Origin: Abelmoschus esculentus | Lineage: Eukaryota; Streptophyta; Magnoliopsida; Malvales; Malvaceae | NCBI GenBank assembly: GCA_035048815.1 | Contig: JAUCBN010000011.1 | Location: 21,592,001-21,656,000 of the forward strand | Direction: 5' to 3' | DNA: 64,000 bases | Shown here: positions 41,510 through 53,326 of the stretch, one piece after another | How the letters are laid out: every line of letters begins with the position of its first letter | Position numbering within the stretch: the first letter of the stretch is position 1 | Notes under the pieces: model-generated | Databases searched by the model: none | What the model was told of the DNA's origin: nothing | The model's input: only the letters and a program-made list of their open reading frames with translations | Position numbers and translations under genes: made by a program

Positions 41510-42790
41510 TGTTGCATAATTTTAATACAATGCAAACGGTGTAAGTGTACACGTCGCAAGTAATAGTATATATTAGATATCACCTCCACAGAGATTGATT
41601 TAAGTCATTTTGCTTAAGTTATCGCATTGTAAATTAAAAATACAATTAAAAATAGTTTAATTGAATAAAGTAAAAAAATAATAAAAGAAATGATAGATGA
41701 AATCGAATAGATGAAAGAAGATGTTGGATTATCTTAAGTTGGGAAATGATATCCGAATTGAATTCTTTTTTGTAATGAGTGCTCGCACCGCTTAATTCGT
41801 TCTTGCAATTGGCTCAGTCGGATTGCCTAGTCAGTTCTTCAAATGCTTGGGCAATTTCGATGAGGGAATTGCTCAGGCAATTTAGGCTACAATCCTCAAA
41901 GTTCGTCAAACGTTCTTTAGTGGTCCCGTTATCCCTAACCTGAGACTTTGTTAATCATACAATCTTTGATAATACATCCCTGCTTTAATTAAAGGTGTAC
42001 AACAACTATCTTGTGCTTCTGTTAGCCGTTGAAATCTTGCACTTATCCCTAAGCCGGATTAGTTCTCACGCACTTGAATCGAACCATACTTATTCGTTTC
42101 ATGAATTTAATTCTCCCGAATCTAGATAAATAGATTGTTTATCGAGGTCATTTCCCAATTCTATCACAAAACAAATAAATGCCAAGAATAAACAAACTTT
42201 GATTAAGAACAACTTAAATACTTATATAAAATTCAAATCGTACTATACAACCACAAAATAAAATAACCCAAACCAATTATATCAATTCATAATTGAGTTC
42301 TAAAGATATACAAAGAATAATCACTAATTGGTTCTCTCCAAATCAACTTTAGAAGTTGACTCCCAAATTCAACTCATGCATTAGCTTAACGCCATGTTCT
42401 ATTTTTATAGGAATTGACTTGGTAAACTTCGGTAATAGAATAAATCTTGAATTGAAAATAATCATAAGAGAAAATTCACTTCCTACCAAGTCTTTTCATC
42501 TTTACTTTAATCTTCTAAAATTCTTTCCTTACTTTTGTAATTGACTTTATCTTTGTAAGATTCCTTCTAATTTGATAGCCTATCACCAAGGAATTAAATA
42601 CTACAAACATGAAAATACACAATAATAATATCTCTTTCTACAAATTTAACTAAAATATGAATTAAATACGACGATTAAGAAAAATATATAATTATGCATA
42701 AATGACTAATAATGTAACTAATATAGTATTTAAATCTAGCAATAGTATGAATAAAAATATAATAAAAATAGTAGATTTGAACTCTCATCA
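41510..42790. mobile_element. Solo LTR, family S1 (copy 2)
   Basis: 1281 bp from TGTTGCATAA to CTCTCATCA with perfect target duplication TCACA (41505-41509, 42791-42795). It shares GTAAGTGTACACGTC, the CTCCACAGAGATTGAT segment, TTGGCTCAGTCGGATTGCC and AAGCCGGATTAGTTCT with the copies at 20477 and 59130. No internal domain. Confidence 0.88.
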
Positions 42791-43065
42791 TCACATATTA
42801 AAAAAAATTGGTACAATATCCAAATAAATTTGAGCGACACCTAAGCTAACTTTAGTATGTAGATGATAATTTACTTATATTAAAGGATAAAAATATATTA
42901 CACGAGATAAAATATTTTATTTTTAAAATTTTGATACGAAAGATAAAAACTATGTATCTTATTATGTCATTAATATTAATCGGACGTATATATTTTCTGA
43001 TCTTTCTAATATTTTTTAAGGATTATTAGAAATTGAGCTTATACATCTTGTACTATCAGTAAACC

Positions 43066-44364
43066 CTAGTGAAAACTTCTTATCTTAATAAGATCACTAA
43101 CCCTGCCGAACAAAGCTCTCTTTTTTCTTGAGGTCCTATCGTTTTCTTCACAGAAATGGCCAGTCTCAAGAGGAGAATACTCCTCCCCGTTATTCATAGC
43201 CTCAACAATGGCATCAAATGCAGAATTTTTAGGGTCTTGTTCTCCTGCTTTTGGAGTTTCAGCTACATCAAATATAGAACCCCTCAATAGATCAAACAAC
43301 TCAGAGTCTGATTCTTCATCACTTTCTTTCATTAGCTGCTTGGTTTCATCCTCGACGTCCTTGAGTTTAGATGGGAACTTTAGATTCAGACAAGGGGTGC
43401 TGAATTTATATTGCTTTGGTTTCTTAGTCTGGTCTTTATCTTTACCATCTTTATGCTTATTACTGTGCTCTTCACAAAACAGTAGCTTCCACTCCCTAAT
43501 GATCTCGAAATTTGTCGAGCCATTAACCTTACGGCTCTCGTTTTCTCGGGAAAATTTGTTTGACCCTTGTTTGTGTCGGGAATTTTCCACCTGTTTCTCG
43601 TTGTCCCGAACTTCCTCATTCTCTTCCATGGCTTTTCTGTACATGTTTTGAGCTTCTGTTAGAGATTCAAGCAATATCTTGTTCTCTTCTTGTGCAGCAT
43701 TCCTTTCGTCTTCCAGTTTTTTCATGCAATCAACAAAGCCGATCTCTTTCATATTCCATTGCAAAAGGTTTTCTTCAGCATCTAATGTTAATCTCTCCGA
43801 AATGTATTTGAATGTTTCGGATTCGTTCTTTGCTTCATTATACATTGCCTCCATGTTCTTCAACTTCAGTTTCAGATTTTCGACTTCGTCTTTCGATTTC
43901 TCGAGCTCCTCCTTGGTTTCATTCGCTTCCGTTCTTACTTCTTTCAGTGCTAAGGCCAAGTCTTCCAAGGCTTTTTGATTGTTTTCTTCAGCTTTTCGAG
44001 TCGAGTTAAGTTCGGTTTTCAACGAGTTCAGCTCTTGCGTTAGCATCTTGGTCTTCGATGCAGCTCGAGACAAATCGTATTTCTTGGACGGAATCTCGGC
44101 CTCAACGCTATCTACCGATGATCTCTGAGATAAAGCTTCCATTTTTTCAAGGCTTTCCTGTAGAGATATGATCTGTTGTCTTGATTCTTCGAGTGAAACC
44201 TTTGTTTGCTCGAGCTCTTTGGTTTGAGCGACTAATGAATCATACATCTCTTCTGCAGATTCTTTCATTGTCTTGATTTCCTCCTCCAATTCATGAATTC
44301 TAAACTTGCATAATGAAATTTCTTTCTCTGCAGATTTAAGCTGATCATCAATCTGCTGCACCAT
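43066..44364 (-). CDS. Coiled-coil protein, WEB family-like
   Basis: 432 residues in a single uninterrupted frame from the ATG at 44364; the longer frame to 44385 begins with TTG and is not preferred. Residues about 3-265 are almost continuous heptad-rich, charged coiled coil (for example IHELEEEIKTMKESAEEMYD, NLKLKLKNMEAMYNEAKNES, QEENKILLESLTEAQNMYRK). The rest is hydrophilic, with an acidic patch (ESDEESDSELFDLL) and a basic C-terminus RKKRALFGRVSDL. The C-terminal KKRALFG-type motif and the coil pattern resemble plant WEB-family (DUF827) proteins, some linked to chloroplast movement and the cytoskeleton. No transmembrane segment or signal peptide is seen. Family assignment is moderate: coiled coils give misleading similarity. 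Real gene status is strong because the frame is long, intact and coding-like. Confidence 0.8.
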   Translation of the reverse strand: MVQQIDDQLKSAEKEISLCKFRIHELEEEIKTMKESAEEMYDSLVAQTKELEQTKVSLEESRQQIISLQESLEKMEALSQRSSVDSVEAEIPSKKYDLSRAASKTKMLTQELNSLKTELNSTRKAEENNQKALEDLALALKEVRTEANETKEELEKSKDEVENLKLKLKNMEAMYNEAKNESETFKYISERLTLDAEENLLQWNMKEIGFVDCMKKLEDERNAAQEENKILLESLTEAQNMYRKAMEENEEVRDNEKQVENSRHKQGSNKFSRENESRKVNGSTNFEIIREWKLLFCEEHSNKHKDGKDKDQTKKPKQYKFSTPCLNLKFPSKLKDVEDETKQLMKESDEESDSELFDLLRGSIFDVAETPKAGEQDPKNSAFDAIVEAMNNGEEYSPLETGHFCEENDRTSRKKRALFGRVSDLIKIRSFH

Positions 44365-45217
44365 CTTTTTCCTTGTTGCTCTCAAACCCTAAACCTCCTT
44401 ATCTGGATTGAAATGAAATGTTATGAAGGTTTGTATGGACATGGAGTTTCCTTGTGAGGAAGAAGGGTTTTGTATACATGGTAAACACAATGAGTTCTAA
44501 AAATAACTGGGAGTTGAAACGAAACTAAAATGGTTAAACCTAAGCAAGATGATACAGATTGAACAAGAAATGTGAGGAGACATATAGAAAGAAACAGAAA
44601 AAAGTTGGGTTGTTTTTTTAGGGACATCCGAGGTTGTCGGGTATTCCATCGAAAACAAAGCTAAAATTTAGTAAATTTGATGGACGGAAGGGCTCCGATC
44701 AAACAAACTGAAAAATAAACTTTATCGTTAGCTCAGGGTATCCGATTTAAAACAAATATTGACTTATCGATATGCATGTAGTGTTAAAGTGACTTGAAAC
44801 GTAGATGTGTTCCATAGCCATTTACTTTGGAATTAAATAAAGTTATAAGTTTGATATTAAACGGTGTATAGGATAATTGTTGTTTGGTCCCTAAATTTTT
44901 GGGTTACTTATATGTTTAGTCCTCCAAACTCAATTATAAATAGGTATTAACTTTATATTTTAAAGCATCTCAAAATTCGCAACATTACTTCTTTCCCATT
45001 TGGTTTTCTTCTTTCACTTATATCGGGAATTCTCAAAGAATTCCATTTGTTTGTACCTTTTTTTTGAATAGTGAATTTATTATCCGATTGTATTACTCGA
45101 GTAGACGATATTTCATTAAACCTCGTAATTTTTTTGTACTCTCTCCCTTATTTATTTTGGTTATTTAATATTAAGTTTTTCATTAGATTACAATACTCAA
45201 TAATTTGTCGAGTTTTC
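44365..45217. other. Promoter region of the coiled-coil gene and intergenic DNA
   Basis: The first 150 bp upstream of the gene are leader-like (minus-strand GGAGGTTTAGGGTTTGAGAG near the start). The remainder is AT-rich with no gene recognised. Confidence 0.5.
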
Positions 45218-45530
45218 CTGTTGTGCAAATTTTAATAATTTCAATATTGACATTTTAGCTTAATTTTGAAGTTGCATTCGTGTGAGATATAACCCTGATT
45301 TCCCTAATAATTAGTATCAGAGTTTCAGTAAAGGTTATCCCAATTAATCGATTGCTAGAAAGAAGTTTGGGGTGACAATATATGTCTAAGAAAGATCTAG
45401 TTAAAAAAGACTCGATATTAATCAATCTATGTGATCCACTTTTATTTTCTAAAAATTTACATGGTGAAGTATTCTTAGTATCAGGTTCGTGTTGTTGAAA
45501 ATTGTTTGTTGTTGCAACGACTCTTTAAAA
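45218..45530 (+). repeat. LTR-element leader remnant (copy B)
   Basis: Shares long blocks with 54393-54567 plus 55576-55612, including TTAGTATCAGAGTTT, which resembles a primer-binding site, and GTATCAGGTTCGTGTTG. It represents the LTR/leader junction of an unclassified retrotransposon. Confidence 0.6.
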
Positions 45531-45612
45531 ATTGTCGTATATGATGATTGTGATGTTAACATAGATTAGATCGTTAAAAATTATGATTTAAATTTAATAG
45601 AAATTAGAAAAT

Positions 45613-45757
45613 TGTAAAGAATTAGTTAGCATTTCTGTTTTGGATTAGTTAGATGGTTTAGAGTTAGTTGTTTTCTTTTTTACTTGTATATAAAACTATG
45701 TGTAGTTGGATTGTAAATCAATGAGAAAGAGAACTAATTCCTACTTTTTGGGTTTTA
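45613..45757 (+). repeat. 5' LTR of the short-LTR copia element
   Basis: 145 bp, about 92% identical by eye to 53182-53326. It contains a TATA-like TATATAAAAC segment. Confidence 0.85.
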
Positions 45758-45869
45758 ATATGGTCTCATAGGAGCCCGACTTTTTTTTGGTTTTTTCCCT
45801 TACCCATAAACTCGTCCAGATTCTCGTTTTCCCTATTCTAGTGTTTGTTATATTTTCGTTTGCTCATAC

Positions 45870-46915
45870 CATGCCTCCAGTAGCGAATTCCGTTCTGGAT
45901 TTCAACCATCCGTTTTACCTTCATCTGTTCGATACTCCAGGAACAATTCTCGTCTCCCACACACTCACTGGTGTCGAGAATTACTCTGTTTGGAGTCGCT
46001 CCTTGCAAAGCATAAATTGGGCCTCGTCGATGGTAGTTGTCATCGTGAAGATTACATCCACACATTAGAATCTCAGTAGGATCGATGCAATACCATTGTT
46101 TTATCGTGGATTCCTAATTCGGTGAGTAAAGAACTTTCTATGGATGTGGTTTTTGCTTCCAGCGCTGACCTTGTTTGGCTCAATCTTCATGAACAATTTA
46201 ACAAGGTTGATGGCTCTCATATTTACTTTATTCACCGAGAAATTGACTCTTGCTCAAGGTGAATCCTCTATTTCAATTTATTTCTCTCGATTTAAGCTAT
46301 TGTGGGATGAGCTTCAAACCTAACCCCTTATTCAGTCTGTGACTATGATACCTCTCACGATAATCAGAAAACTGTCGTTTAACGACTTCTAATTTCTCAT
46401 GGGTTTGAATGAGACTTGTTCTACTGTTAGAAGTCAGATTCTCTTAATGAGCCTGCTTCCTTCAGTTAATCAGGCGTATTCCATGTTGGTTAATGAGGAA
46501 TCTCCGCGTATGCTTCTTTGTACTCTTGTTCCTGTTCATTTTTCTGATTCCACCATCTTGTATCCTGGTGCTGGTTCAGTTCATCGTTGATTCGATGGAA
46601 TATGTGACCACTGCAAAATTAAAGGTCACAAGAAGGAAAACTGTTATCGATTGATTGGCTACCCACCTTATTTCCGCTTCACTAAGCGCAAGGATTCTTC
46701 TATGGCATTGGTTGTTGGCTCAAATAGTGTTGATCTTACAATTGATCTTCCATCTCGTGTATCAGATTTAGTTGTTTTACCTACTCCATCTTTCTCTCAA
46801 GAGCAGTACAATCAGATTCTTGCCCTATTACAGCAGCCTCCTTCCACAGCATCAGTCATACAGCAGGTATTGCTTCGTTTAATCCTTCCCTTCATGCTCG
46901 TACTTGGATATTAGA
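45870..46915 (+). pseudogene. Copia gag, broken
   Basis: Encodes FYLHLFDTPGTILVSHTLTG and NYSVWSRSLQS, the N-terminal gag signature. A zinc-knuckle region follows near 46600-46650 (CDHCK...GHKKENCYRL), then IGYPP. Stops at about 46066, 46321 and 46588 and several frame changes make it non-functional. Confidence 0.85.
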
Positions 46916-48077
46916 CACTGGAGCTACTGACCATGTATCATCTGATTTTTCTTGTTTGATTAATCATGTTTCATGTGTTTTAAATTCTCGCCTTGTTAGT
47001 CTTCCAAATGGTAACACCGCTTCTGTTACTTATATTGAATCTTATATTTTTTTCTCCTTCTCTCATTCTTCATAATGTTTTATATGTTCCTTTCACTTTA
47101 ATCTTCAATATATTTCAAAACTATCTACTGATCTTAATTTCATTGTGTTATTCTCTTTATCATGTTTTCTTCGGGATCTCCACGGGAAAGGTGATGGAGA
47201 TTGATAGAAAGGTCGATGGATTGTACATGCTAGAGTCTTCTTTCCACTAAGTACATCTCGCAGTACCAAATTACTTGAACTTCTTCATATTGATCTATAA
47301 GGCCCTTATAGGGTCTCAACTCACTCTGGTCATAGATATTTTCTAACAATTGTTGATGATTTTAGTCGTTATACTTGAGTTTACTTGTTGAAGTTTAAAT
47401 CTGATTCAATCCTTCATCCCAAACATTTTTTTGCCTTAATACAAAACCATTATTCAGCTTATGTTTTAGCAATTAGAAGTGACAATGGTTCAAAATTCTT
47501 TAATTTCGAGTGCAAATCTTTTTTTTCTTGGTGTTATACATCAAAGTAGTTTTCCTCATACACCCTAACAAAATAAGATTGTTGAAAGAAAACATCAACA
47601 CCTTCTTGAAGTTGCTCGAGCTCTTAAGTTTCACTCACTTAGTTATTAAATTTTGGGGTAAGTGTGTTTCCATTGCTTGTTACGCAATAAATATGTTACC
47701 TTTTGTCACTCTTAAATGGAAATCACCATTTGAAGTATTTCATAATAAACCTTCTAATGTCTCCCATTTAAAGATTTTTGGTTGATTGGCTTATGCCACT
47801 AAACTAAACAATCATGACAAGTTTTCCCCTCGAGCAATTTTCTCTGTCTTTGTAGGTTACTCATCTATTCAAAAGGGTTACAAGCTTTTTATTCTTAATT
47901 CTAAAACCTTTTTTTACATGTAGGGCTGTTATTTTTCATGAATTTATTTTTTCATTTTCTCTTCTATCTTCTTCTCCTTGTTTTTTTCCAGTTTCTTCCA
48001 TTATACCAGATTTTGAGTTTTTGGATCTTCAATCTTCAAAAAGTATTCCCACATTTGCATCAGAGTCTATCTATACA
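46900..48077 (+). pseudogene. Copia protease and integrase, broken
   Basis: Protease begins with the WILDTGATDHVSS-like segment at about 46905-46945. Integrase follows: LLHIDL at about 47280, DDFSRY near 47352, RSDNGSKFFNFEC near 47475-47512, and WGKCV...ACYAINMLP near 47650-47700. Multiple stops and frameshifts. The reading stops at 48077, where a solo LTR is inserted, and resumes at 51443. Confidence 0.82.
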
Positions 48078-51000
48078 TGTAACCCCCTCGACCCAGTCTA
48101 GACGTCACCCGACTCGAACGAGCTACACGGAAAATACCGAGGCTAATCCGGAGACTCACCGTGATAAACAACCCTAAAAATTAAAATTTTCCTTTTATCT
48201 TTTCTAAACGCTTTAATTAGATCCTACATGTTCATGCAAGGATCGAGTTCAATTGTAGCAGAAACTAAAGAGAAACGAGTCCTAATTTAATCGAACAAGT
48301 TTTAGAGACCTAATCATAATTTCCACAATTTTATACCCTGATTGTGAAATTAACGTTATCAATATTTAATTAAGTATATTTCATGCTTGCACGTAAATTT
48401 TCAGCTTAAAATACTATCTACAAGTCATTTAATCGCTTGCTCAAAGTTTAGGGACTATTTCCAGCTTTCAAAGGTTTCATGACACTCTCTATATACAAAT
48501 TCCCCTAAAACACTTTAAGAAAATATCATAAAATATTAGCTAGATGTAATTCAACCTAGTTGGCATCAATATATTCAACTCCTAAGAGTATGCTTCAATA
48601 TAACCAATCTTATAAACACACGGAAGAACCACCTAAATATATTCAATATGATTTCTAAATGTATTCCAACCTAAATAACATCATAGATTCGACTCAAAAA
48701 TAGTCATGCTACATTATCAACAATACTCAAAGTCACACATAGGGATATCAAGAATCAAACTTCAAAAATAACTATATTATAACTAAAAGAATATCAATGG
48801 GCAATTCAAGTCAAAGTCATAAGCTAATATCAACATAGATAAACATCAAACATATATAATCATACGACTACTAAAAGTCTTATCAATATAACAATATTCT
48901 TAACATGGTAACTCATCCTCATTGCTCTTTCACTACTACTAATGTTATAAAGATATACTTGAGGTTTCACTTGACGGTTACCTAGACCCATACTTCTCTT
49001 TGCTGCCTCCACATTAAATACTCTGCATTGCAAGGTAAATGAGAGGGTAAGCATAAGCTTAGTGAGTGAATAAAAACAAGTATAAAAACACCTTACAATG
49101 TAGTCCATATTAAACTAATTTCATCAATTTAAAAACATGTCATGCTCTTTATAAAACAAAACGCATATGGCTAACAATGCCACCTTTAAAACTCAGTAAG
49201 TGTATTCAACCTGCGGCTAACAATGCCATCATTAAAATTTAGTAAAAACCTTTTTCAAATCAATTTTGAAAACACATGCTCAACGAGCAAAACTCAAGTC
49301 TTACATGCTACTCACATAGCAATGCTTACACATGCATCTCAATGCACAAAGCTCAAGTCTTACATGCTAACAACATAGCAATGCTTAAATCACATGCATA
49401 CCAATGCACAAAACCTCGTATGCATAATATCATATGAAAACAAGTGAAAACCAATACACTTACCATTGAAAAGTAAAAACATATATTGGTGCTAGTGATC
49501 TGATTTATACTACTCCAAATCGTTAGGATAAACAGACAATCGCATGTTAGTACTACTCCCAGAGCGTGCGCATGTTGATACTATACTCAACATGAATTAT
49601 CTCACCTTGGTGTCCGATGAAAGTACTACTCCGATCACCTTTATGTGACAGTACCACTCCCATCACATAGCATTAGAATAAAAGAAAAAATACAACACAC
49701 AAGGAATTTATAAACGTACGACTTTTGAATGTTTATAATGCACATTAGACCCTATTAATCGACCAACTTATCCCATAAGGTTCATTACTTAACTAGCCAA
49801 TATATTATCAAAAATCAATGCTCAAAACTTAATTCAAATCACATGTATCACACTTTTTACGCATCACTTGTAAAAACTAATAAAATCACTTTTATCTTAT
49901 TTTTCAAAACAAAACCGTGGGAACATCGAATGAATATAAAATCTCTTTAAAAACAATCTCATGAGCATTTATATACATGCATAATCACATATGCACAACA
50001 CAACAAGAGCATGACAAATAACATTGTAAAAATAAGGCATAATATGGGAATCTTTAAGAAAGCATCACGTAAAAATTACTTCCGATTATAGGGAGGTTTT
50101 TAACACATTCCCTACACCCCAAACCTTTGAAAACACTTTAAAAAAACATTTCAAATTGACAGCCCTCATAATCCACTTACCAATTTACCGAAACTTGTAC
50201 GACAAGTCACCCGAAAACGCGGTTCGACTTTCCAAACTCCTTCAAACTTATTCCTCTACCTTTTGACCTAATTCAAGTATCAAAACCAAAAGTTTTAGTG
50301 CATTAAAACACACTCAAACAACCCTCAAGTCGGACCAATACATGGCAACCCTTAAAAACACCATAAAACCTAACCAAAATTCACCGAAAACATCTCTAAA
50401 CACCCCATAAACCTTATGTCTGGGATTAGATACTTAAAATTCATATTAATTAAATATAAGCACTTCAAGATTCATGTATTTAAGCATCAAAAACAGCCAT
50501 GGAAAACCCTTGAACGAAAATCAAGAAAATAATGCATTTTTTATCAAGAAAACTGATTTTATTGATTCAAGACTTTAAAGATTGTTTCAATAAGCCAAGA
50601 ACTTAGTAAATTCATTAAAGAAATTTAGGTTTCAGAGGTTTTAATGATTCTAAACTCCAAAATTAATCTCACCCCTTCCAAGGTTTAAAAACTAGAAAAC
50701 CCGTAGAAAACGACCAAATTTTGATAAAGAAAAATATAGGAAAATAAACCAACGAAATTATTTTAAAAAGAATAGATATTTACCTTGAAAATATGATGAA
50801 GAAGATGTCTTGGGAAGGAAGAAATAGAAATCTTGGAGAAGGGTTTAAAGCTTGATGCGAAAATAGAGTTTTTCAAGTATAACCGAAGAAGAAACTTATA
50901 AAGAATTAACCAAAGGGATTTTTATTGTAAAATTGATGTTTACCTTTGAAAATATGATGCATTGGCTGCCAATAATATGAAAAGTCTGAATTTTATAAAT

Positions 51001-51437
51001 ATGTTTAGGTTTATGACATAAAAATAGGTTTTTATGATTAATATTAAGTTATTTGGGTTATTAATTAAAATTATGGGTTACGGGTTGTTAAAATAGGCCC
51101 TTGTAAGGCTTAGATCAGATAGAATTAAGATTGGATCAAAGCCCCTTAAAGATTCGAAGTTTTGGCTTAATTTATAAAATTGTCCTCAAGTTTTCAATTT
51201 TTACAAAATAGTCACTAATTTCAAAATCTTAGGGATTCAAGGGTAAATTTTCGAAATTGAGTTTACCTAAGTCAAATATAAGTCAATTAAGAATTTTAGA
51301 ATATTTTTCCATAATTTATTTTAATTTAAAACTAATTTTTAAGTATTTAATCCCGAACTAGGCTAAATTGACAAAACCGGTTCACTAGACTTTTAAACCG
51401 GCCTCTAAACTTCTAGGACCAATTTTAGGGTGTTACA
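48078..51437 (-). mobile_element. Very long solo LTR of a Tekay-like family (LTR-L, copy 1)
   Basis: 3360 bp bounded by TGTAACCCCC and GGTGTTACA, with perfect target duplication ATACA (48073-48077, 51438-51442). The minus strand is taken as LTR sense because the TGTAACACCCTAAAATT end, a leader-like CT-rich region and the hairpin array follow in the same order as in the other Tekay-like LTRs. It is reverse complementary to 62139-64000 and beyond. The host copia frame resumes directly after it. Confidence 0.88.
49502..49669 (-). repeat. Hairpin array with constant core AGTACTACTCC in LTR-L
   Basis: Stems: GATTT/AAATC (49502-49506, 49517-49521), CATGTTGA/TCAACATG perfect (49571-49578, 49587-49594) and TATGTGA/TCACATA perfect (49642-49648, 49663-49669). 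Two weaker units lie around 49541-49570 and 49610-49639. Each loop holds a version of AGTACTACTCC, and the stems are unrelated to each other. Confidence 0.85.
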
Positions 51438-51442
51438 ATACA

Positions 51443-53181
51443 CATAAACCTGAACATGACGATGTTCCTACACTTTCTTCTTCTCCAGAACCTGATCTTA
51501 TCCCTTCACTTGAACATGACAATGTTCCTTCACATGAGTCTGCATCCAACTTCGATCATGGATCTCCTTTAGTTCCTTCTAATTTTGTACTTTAAGAGCC
51601 TTGTGTTAGGAAGTCTTCTAGAGTTTCGAGGCCTCCTGCATGATTACATAATTATGTGGACACCTATCAATCTTTTTGACATTCTATAATATCAAAAAAG
51701 TATCTTTTTTCATAGCTATTAAAGACCCTTTATGGATTTAGGCCATGAAAAAGGAGATATCAACTTTAGAATCTAATAATACATAACAGGTTGTTCCTTT
51801 GCCTCCTGAAAATCATCCCATTGGTTGTAAATGGGTTTTTCGTGTTAAGTACAAAGCTTCTGAAGCTGTTGAACGACACAAAGGTCGTTTGATTGCCAAA
51901 GGGTATTCTCAGAAAGAAGACATCGATTATGGTGACACCTTTTTTTTGTTGCAAAAAATGATTACTGATCATACCATTTTTTCTCTTGCTGTAATTTTTG
52001 AATAGCCCCTTCACCAGATGGATGTCTATAATACATTCTTACAGGGGTCTCTCCATGAAGAAATTTATGTGCAGCTGCCTGAAGGATTTTGCATCCAGGG
52101 AGAGTCCTTGGTATGTAGGCTGCAAAAGTTCTTATATGGACTCAAACAAGCATCTCGTTAATGGAATTTAAGGTTGACTGAGATATTATTGACTGCTGGA
52201 TATGAACAAAGCAAGCATGATTACTCATTATTTACCAATAGAGTAAAAGGAAAATAGTGATAATGCTTATTTATGTGGATGATCTTATGATCACAAGAAA
52301 TGATGAGAAATTGATTGGTGAAATCAAAGGAATCCTCAATCAAAGCTTCAAAATGAAAGATTTAGTTGATCGAGAGCACTGGTTTGTCTAGCATGAAACC
52401 AGCATCAACACCTTTTGAGCAAAATTTAAAACTTACTACAATGGAAATTGATTTGTTGAAGAAACAAGAAATTAAGGATGAATTGGTGAAAGACAACAGT
52501 TTTTCAAACATTAATTGAGAAGTTGATTTATTTGATTAATACAAGACCGGACATCACCTTTGTTGTGAACCACTTAAGTCAATTTATGCAGAACCCAAAA
52601 AAGTCTCACTACCAAGTAGCACTAAGGGTGTTTCGTTATGTGGAAAGCAATCCTGGACAAGACATTCTATTGAGTCCTTCAAGCATGCTGTAAATGAAAG
52701 CTTATTGTGATTCAAATTGGGTTGCTTGTCCTATGTCTTGGAAGTCGATAACTGGATATTGCATAAAACTTATTTAGTCCTTAATCTCATAGAAATCAAA
52801 GAAACAAAATACGTTTTTTTGGTTTTTTGTAGAAGCAGAATATAGAAGCATGGCTGGAACAACTGCAGAAATAGTTTGATTACATGGATTCCTAAGAGAA
52901 TTGAAGATGCTAAGTGATAAACCAGTAATAATTCATTATGACAATAAGGCTGCAATACAAATAGTAGTAAACCCGATCTTTCATGAAAACACCAAACATA
53001 TAGAGATCGATTGATACCTTATGAGAGAAAGAATTCAAAAAAGGTTAATCATAACATAATACATTCCTTTATCGTAGTAACTCGCAGATATTATGACAAA
53101 GGCATTAGGAGTTCAGCAACATGCTTACTTGTTAAGCAAATTGGGAATTAAAGATGTTTTTAATCCCCAACTTGAGGGGAA
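51443..53181 (+). pseudogene. Copia reverse transcriptase and RNase H, broken
   Basis: Begins with an acidic Ser/Pro/His linker. RT starts at about 51715 (PLWI*AMKKE, then PENHPIGCKWVFRVKYK, GRLIAKGYSQKEDIDYGDTF). LYGLKQAS appears near 52134, YVDDL near 52275, TRPDI near 52543, and RNase H AYCDSNW near 52700, HYDNKAA near 52940 and ADIMTKAL near 53090. Many stops and a short deletion. It ends at the purine tract before the right LTR. Confidence 0.87.
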
Positions 53182-53326
53182 GATAAAGAATTAGCTAGCA
53201 TTTCTGTTTTGGATTAGTTAGATGATTTAGAATTAATTGTTTTCTTTTTTACTTGTATATAAAATTATGTATAGTTGAATTGTAAATCACTGAGAAAGAG
53301 AATCAGTTCCTACTTTTTGGGTTTCA
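53182..53326 (+). repeat. 3' LTR of the short-LTR copia element
   Basis: 145 bp, aligned with 45613-45757, following GAGGGGAAGA. The first bases read GATAAAG where the left copy has TGTAAAG. Confidence 0.85.

Larger units (their letters stand above)
45613..53326 (+). mobile_element. Copia element with 145-bp LTRs, interrupted by a solo LTR
   Basis: LTRs of equal length (45613-45757 and 53182-53326), each with AAAGAATTAG near the start and CTACTTTTTGGGTTT near the end. A primer-binding-site-like TATGGTCTCATAGGAGCC follows the left LTR and a purine tract TTGAGGGGAAGA precedes the right one. Flanks AAAAT/AAAAA may be the target duplication. Internal gag and pol are decayed, and pol is split by 48078-51437. 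Very short LTRs and the gag motif suggest an Ale/Retrofit-like lineage; this is tentative. Confidence 0.85.

Noticed and set aside
43208..44009. Several plus-strand frames across the coiled-coil gene
   Set aside because: Ser/Phe/Leu-rich antisense of a Glu/Lys-rich coiled coil, a common artefact.
44365..44385. Seven-codon N-terminal extension of the coiled-coil protein
   Set aside because: The longer frame starts with TTG; the first ATG is at 44364 and follows a typical leader.
48860..49108. 82-codon minus-strand frame in the long solo LTR
   Set aside because: It is within LTR-L, lacks any family motif, and no retrotransposon gene is expected there.
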